Below are positions 14,590-15,189 of a stretch of DNA of 15,189 nucleotides, piece after piece; position 1 is the stretch's first letter, and the number at the start of each line of letters is the position of its first letter. Origin of the DNA: Alphaproteobacteria bacterium (GTDB taxonomy: Bacteria > Pseudomonadota > Alphaproteobacteria > Micropepsales > Micropepsaceae). The DNA is taken from assembly GCA_028869355.1 (NCBI GenBank), contig JAGWSK010000564.1, forward strand, positions 1-15,189. The letters are read 5' to 3'. The translations under genes and the position numbers were made by a program. A model generated the notes under the pieces. It was not told where the DNA came from. It saw nothing but the letters and a program-made list of their open reading frames with translations, and did no database searches.

Positions 14590-14618
14590 GTAATACGCCT
14601 GCCGCATCATATTGTCAG
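14590..14618 (-). promoter_or_regulatory. Candidate sigma-70 promoter of the AhpD-like gene
   Basis: On the minus strand CTGACA (14618-14613, five of six to the -35 consensus) and TATTAC (14595-14590, four of six to the -10) are exactly 17 bases apart. The start point would fall near 14583, giving a leader of about 55 bases. The -35 box lies 3 bases before the ATG of the divergent glycosylase gene. Confidence 0.5.
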
Positions 14619-14621
14619 CAA

Positions 14622-15189
14622 ATGAAAACACTCGCCTTCTCGCTTTCACCGGCGCCGCCATTTCGGTTGGATTTGACGGCGCTCGCGCTGCAGCGCAGGC
14701 CGATAAACAAAATCGACACCTGGAACGGCGAGACCTACTCCAGGGTGCTTGTGTTCGGCAAGGTTCCGTTGCTGGTCCAGGTCACCCAGACAGGTACAGA
14801 GCGCTCGCCGCGCCTCCACATCCGGGCGCAGACAAAACACCTGCCGCGCAATGCGAGAATTTGCATCACGGGCTCGCTGCAAAAATTGCTGGGACTGCGC
14901 GCCGATATGAAACAATTTTACCGGTTCGCCCGAAGCGATCGGCGCCTCAGCGAACTGGCCGAACGCTTTGCAGGGCTGCGGCCGCCGCGATTTCCATTCG
15001 TATTCGAGGCGATGGTCAACGGCATTGCCTGTCAGCAACTCAGTTTGCATGTCGGCCTCACATTGCTGAACCGCTTGACGGTGCGAGCGGGACTCGCAGT
15101 CGAGCTTCCGGCCGAGACGCTCCATGCGTTTCCAGGACCCGAGGACATTTCCAAACTTCGCATGCAGACGCTGCGCCGGCTCGGCTTCA
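14622..15189 (+). CDS. AlkA-like DNA-3-methyladenine glycosylase, 3' end beyond window
   Basis: The first 189 residues of a helix-hairpin-helix glycosylase that removes alkylated bases in base excision repair. The N-terminal part (FRLDLTALALQRRP, DTWNGETYSRVL, LGLRADMKQFYRFA) matches the beta-rich domain of the AlkA-like family that precedes the HhH-GPD domain. The latter begins with FPFVFEAMVNGIACQQLSLHVG, equivalent to the conserved AI.GQQVS helix. The catalytic Asp and the hairpin itself lie past the right edge. The ATG at 14622 was chosen from family similarity; no Shine-Dalgarno precedes it, so the message could be leaderless or poorly translated. Divergent from the AhpD-like gene. The family is clear; which alkyl lesion is removed is not. 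Confidence 0.85.
   Translation, partial: MKTLAFSLSPAPPFRLDLTALALQRRPINKIDTWNGETYSRVLVFGKVPLLVQVTQTGTERSPRLHIRAQTKHLPRNARICITGSLQKLLGLRADMKQFYRFARSDRRLSELAERFAGLRPPRFPFVFEAMVNGIACQQLSLHVGLTLLNRLTVRAGLAVELPAETLHAFPGPEDISKLRMQTLRRLGF

Noticed and set aside
14646..15125. A 159-residue minus-strand open frame.
   Set aside because: Antisense to the AlkA-like gene, which matches its family along its whole visible length.

Overview
The window reads as a piece of an alphaproteobacterial chromosome, most likely Hyphomicrobiales (Bradyrhizobium/Xanthobacteraceae-like). The clues are a moderately high G+C content, TPR-sulfotransferase fusions, the style of the T1SS and its Ca-binding-repeat substrate, and the family resemblance of the Tat-linked alpha/beta hydrolase. 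This assignment is inferred from gene content and protein style, not from a marker gene.

Layout. (1) 1-879, minus: the 5' part of an epoxide-hydrolase-like alpha/beta hydrolase with a twin-arginine signal, cut by the window edge. (2) 901-1215, plus: what looks like the C-terminal half of a biliverdin-producing heme oxygenase with its N-terminal half missing, i.e. a gene remnant. (3) 1216-1516: a long non-coding leader. (4) 1517-12964, plus: a compact six-gene cluster. It encodes an 845-aa cysteine-free secreted protein with 17-residue glycine/asparagine/aspartate repeats, a HlyB-type ABC transporter with a degenerate C39 domain, a HlyD-type adaptor, two tandem TPR-sulfotransferases and a TolC-type outer-membrane channel. 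Gaps are 16 and 45 nt at two junctions, two junctions are 4-nt ATGA overlaps, and the last gap is 22 nt, so it is probably one operon. (5) 13024-15189: ordinary unlinked genes. These are a DUF962/Mpo1-like membrane protein (minus), a small exported protein of unknown function (plus), an AhpD/carboxymuconolactone-decarboxylase-like protein (minus) and the 5' part of an AlkA-like DNA glycosylase (plus).

How the cluster may work. The ABC transporter, adaptor and TolC protein make a complete type I secretion system, and the repeat protein directly upstream is its obvious cargo. Two PAPS-dependent sulfotransferases inside the operon, both with motifs resembling protein-tyrosine sulfotransferases, suggest that the cargo or a surface partner is sulfated before or during export. 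The arrangement resembles the Xanthomonas raxX-raxST-raxA-raxB system, but with a large RTX-like cargo and two sulfotransferases. That functional link is inference; the gene order and motifs are visible. It is the main candidate here for an undescribed system.
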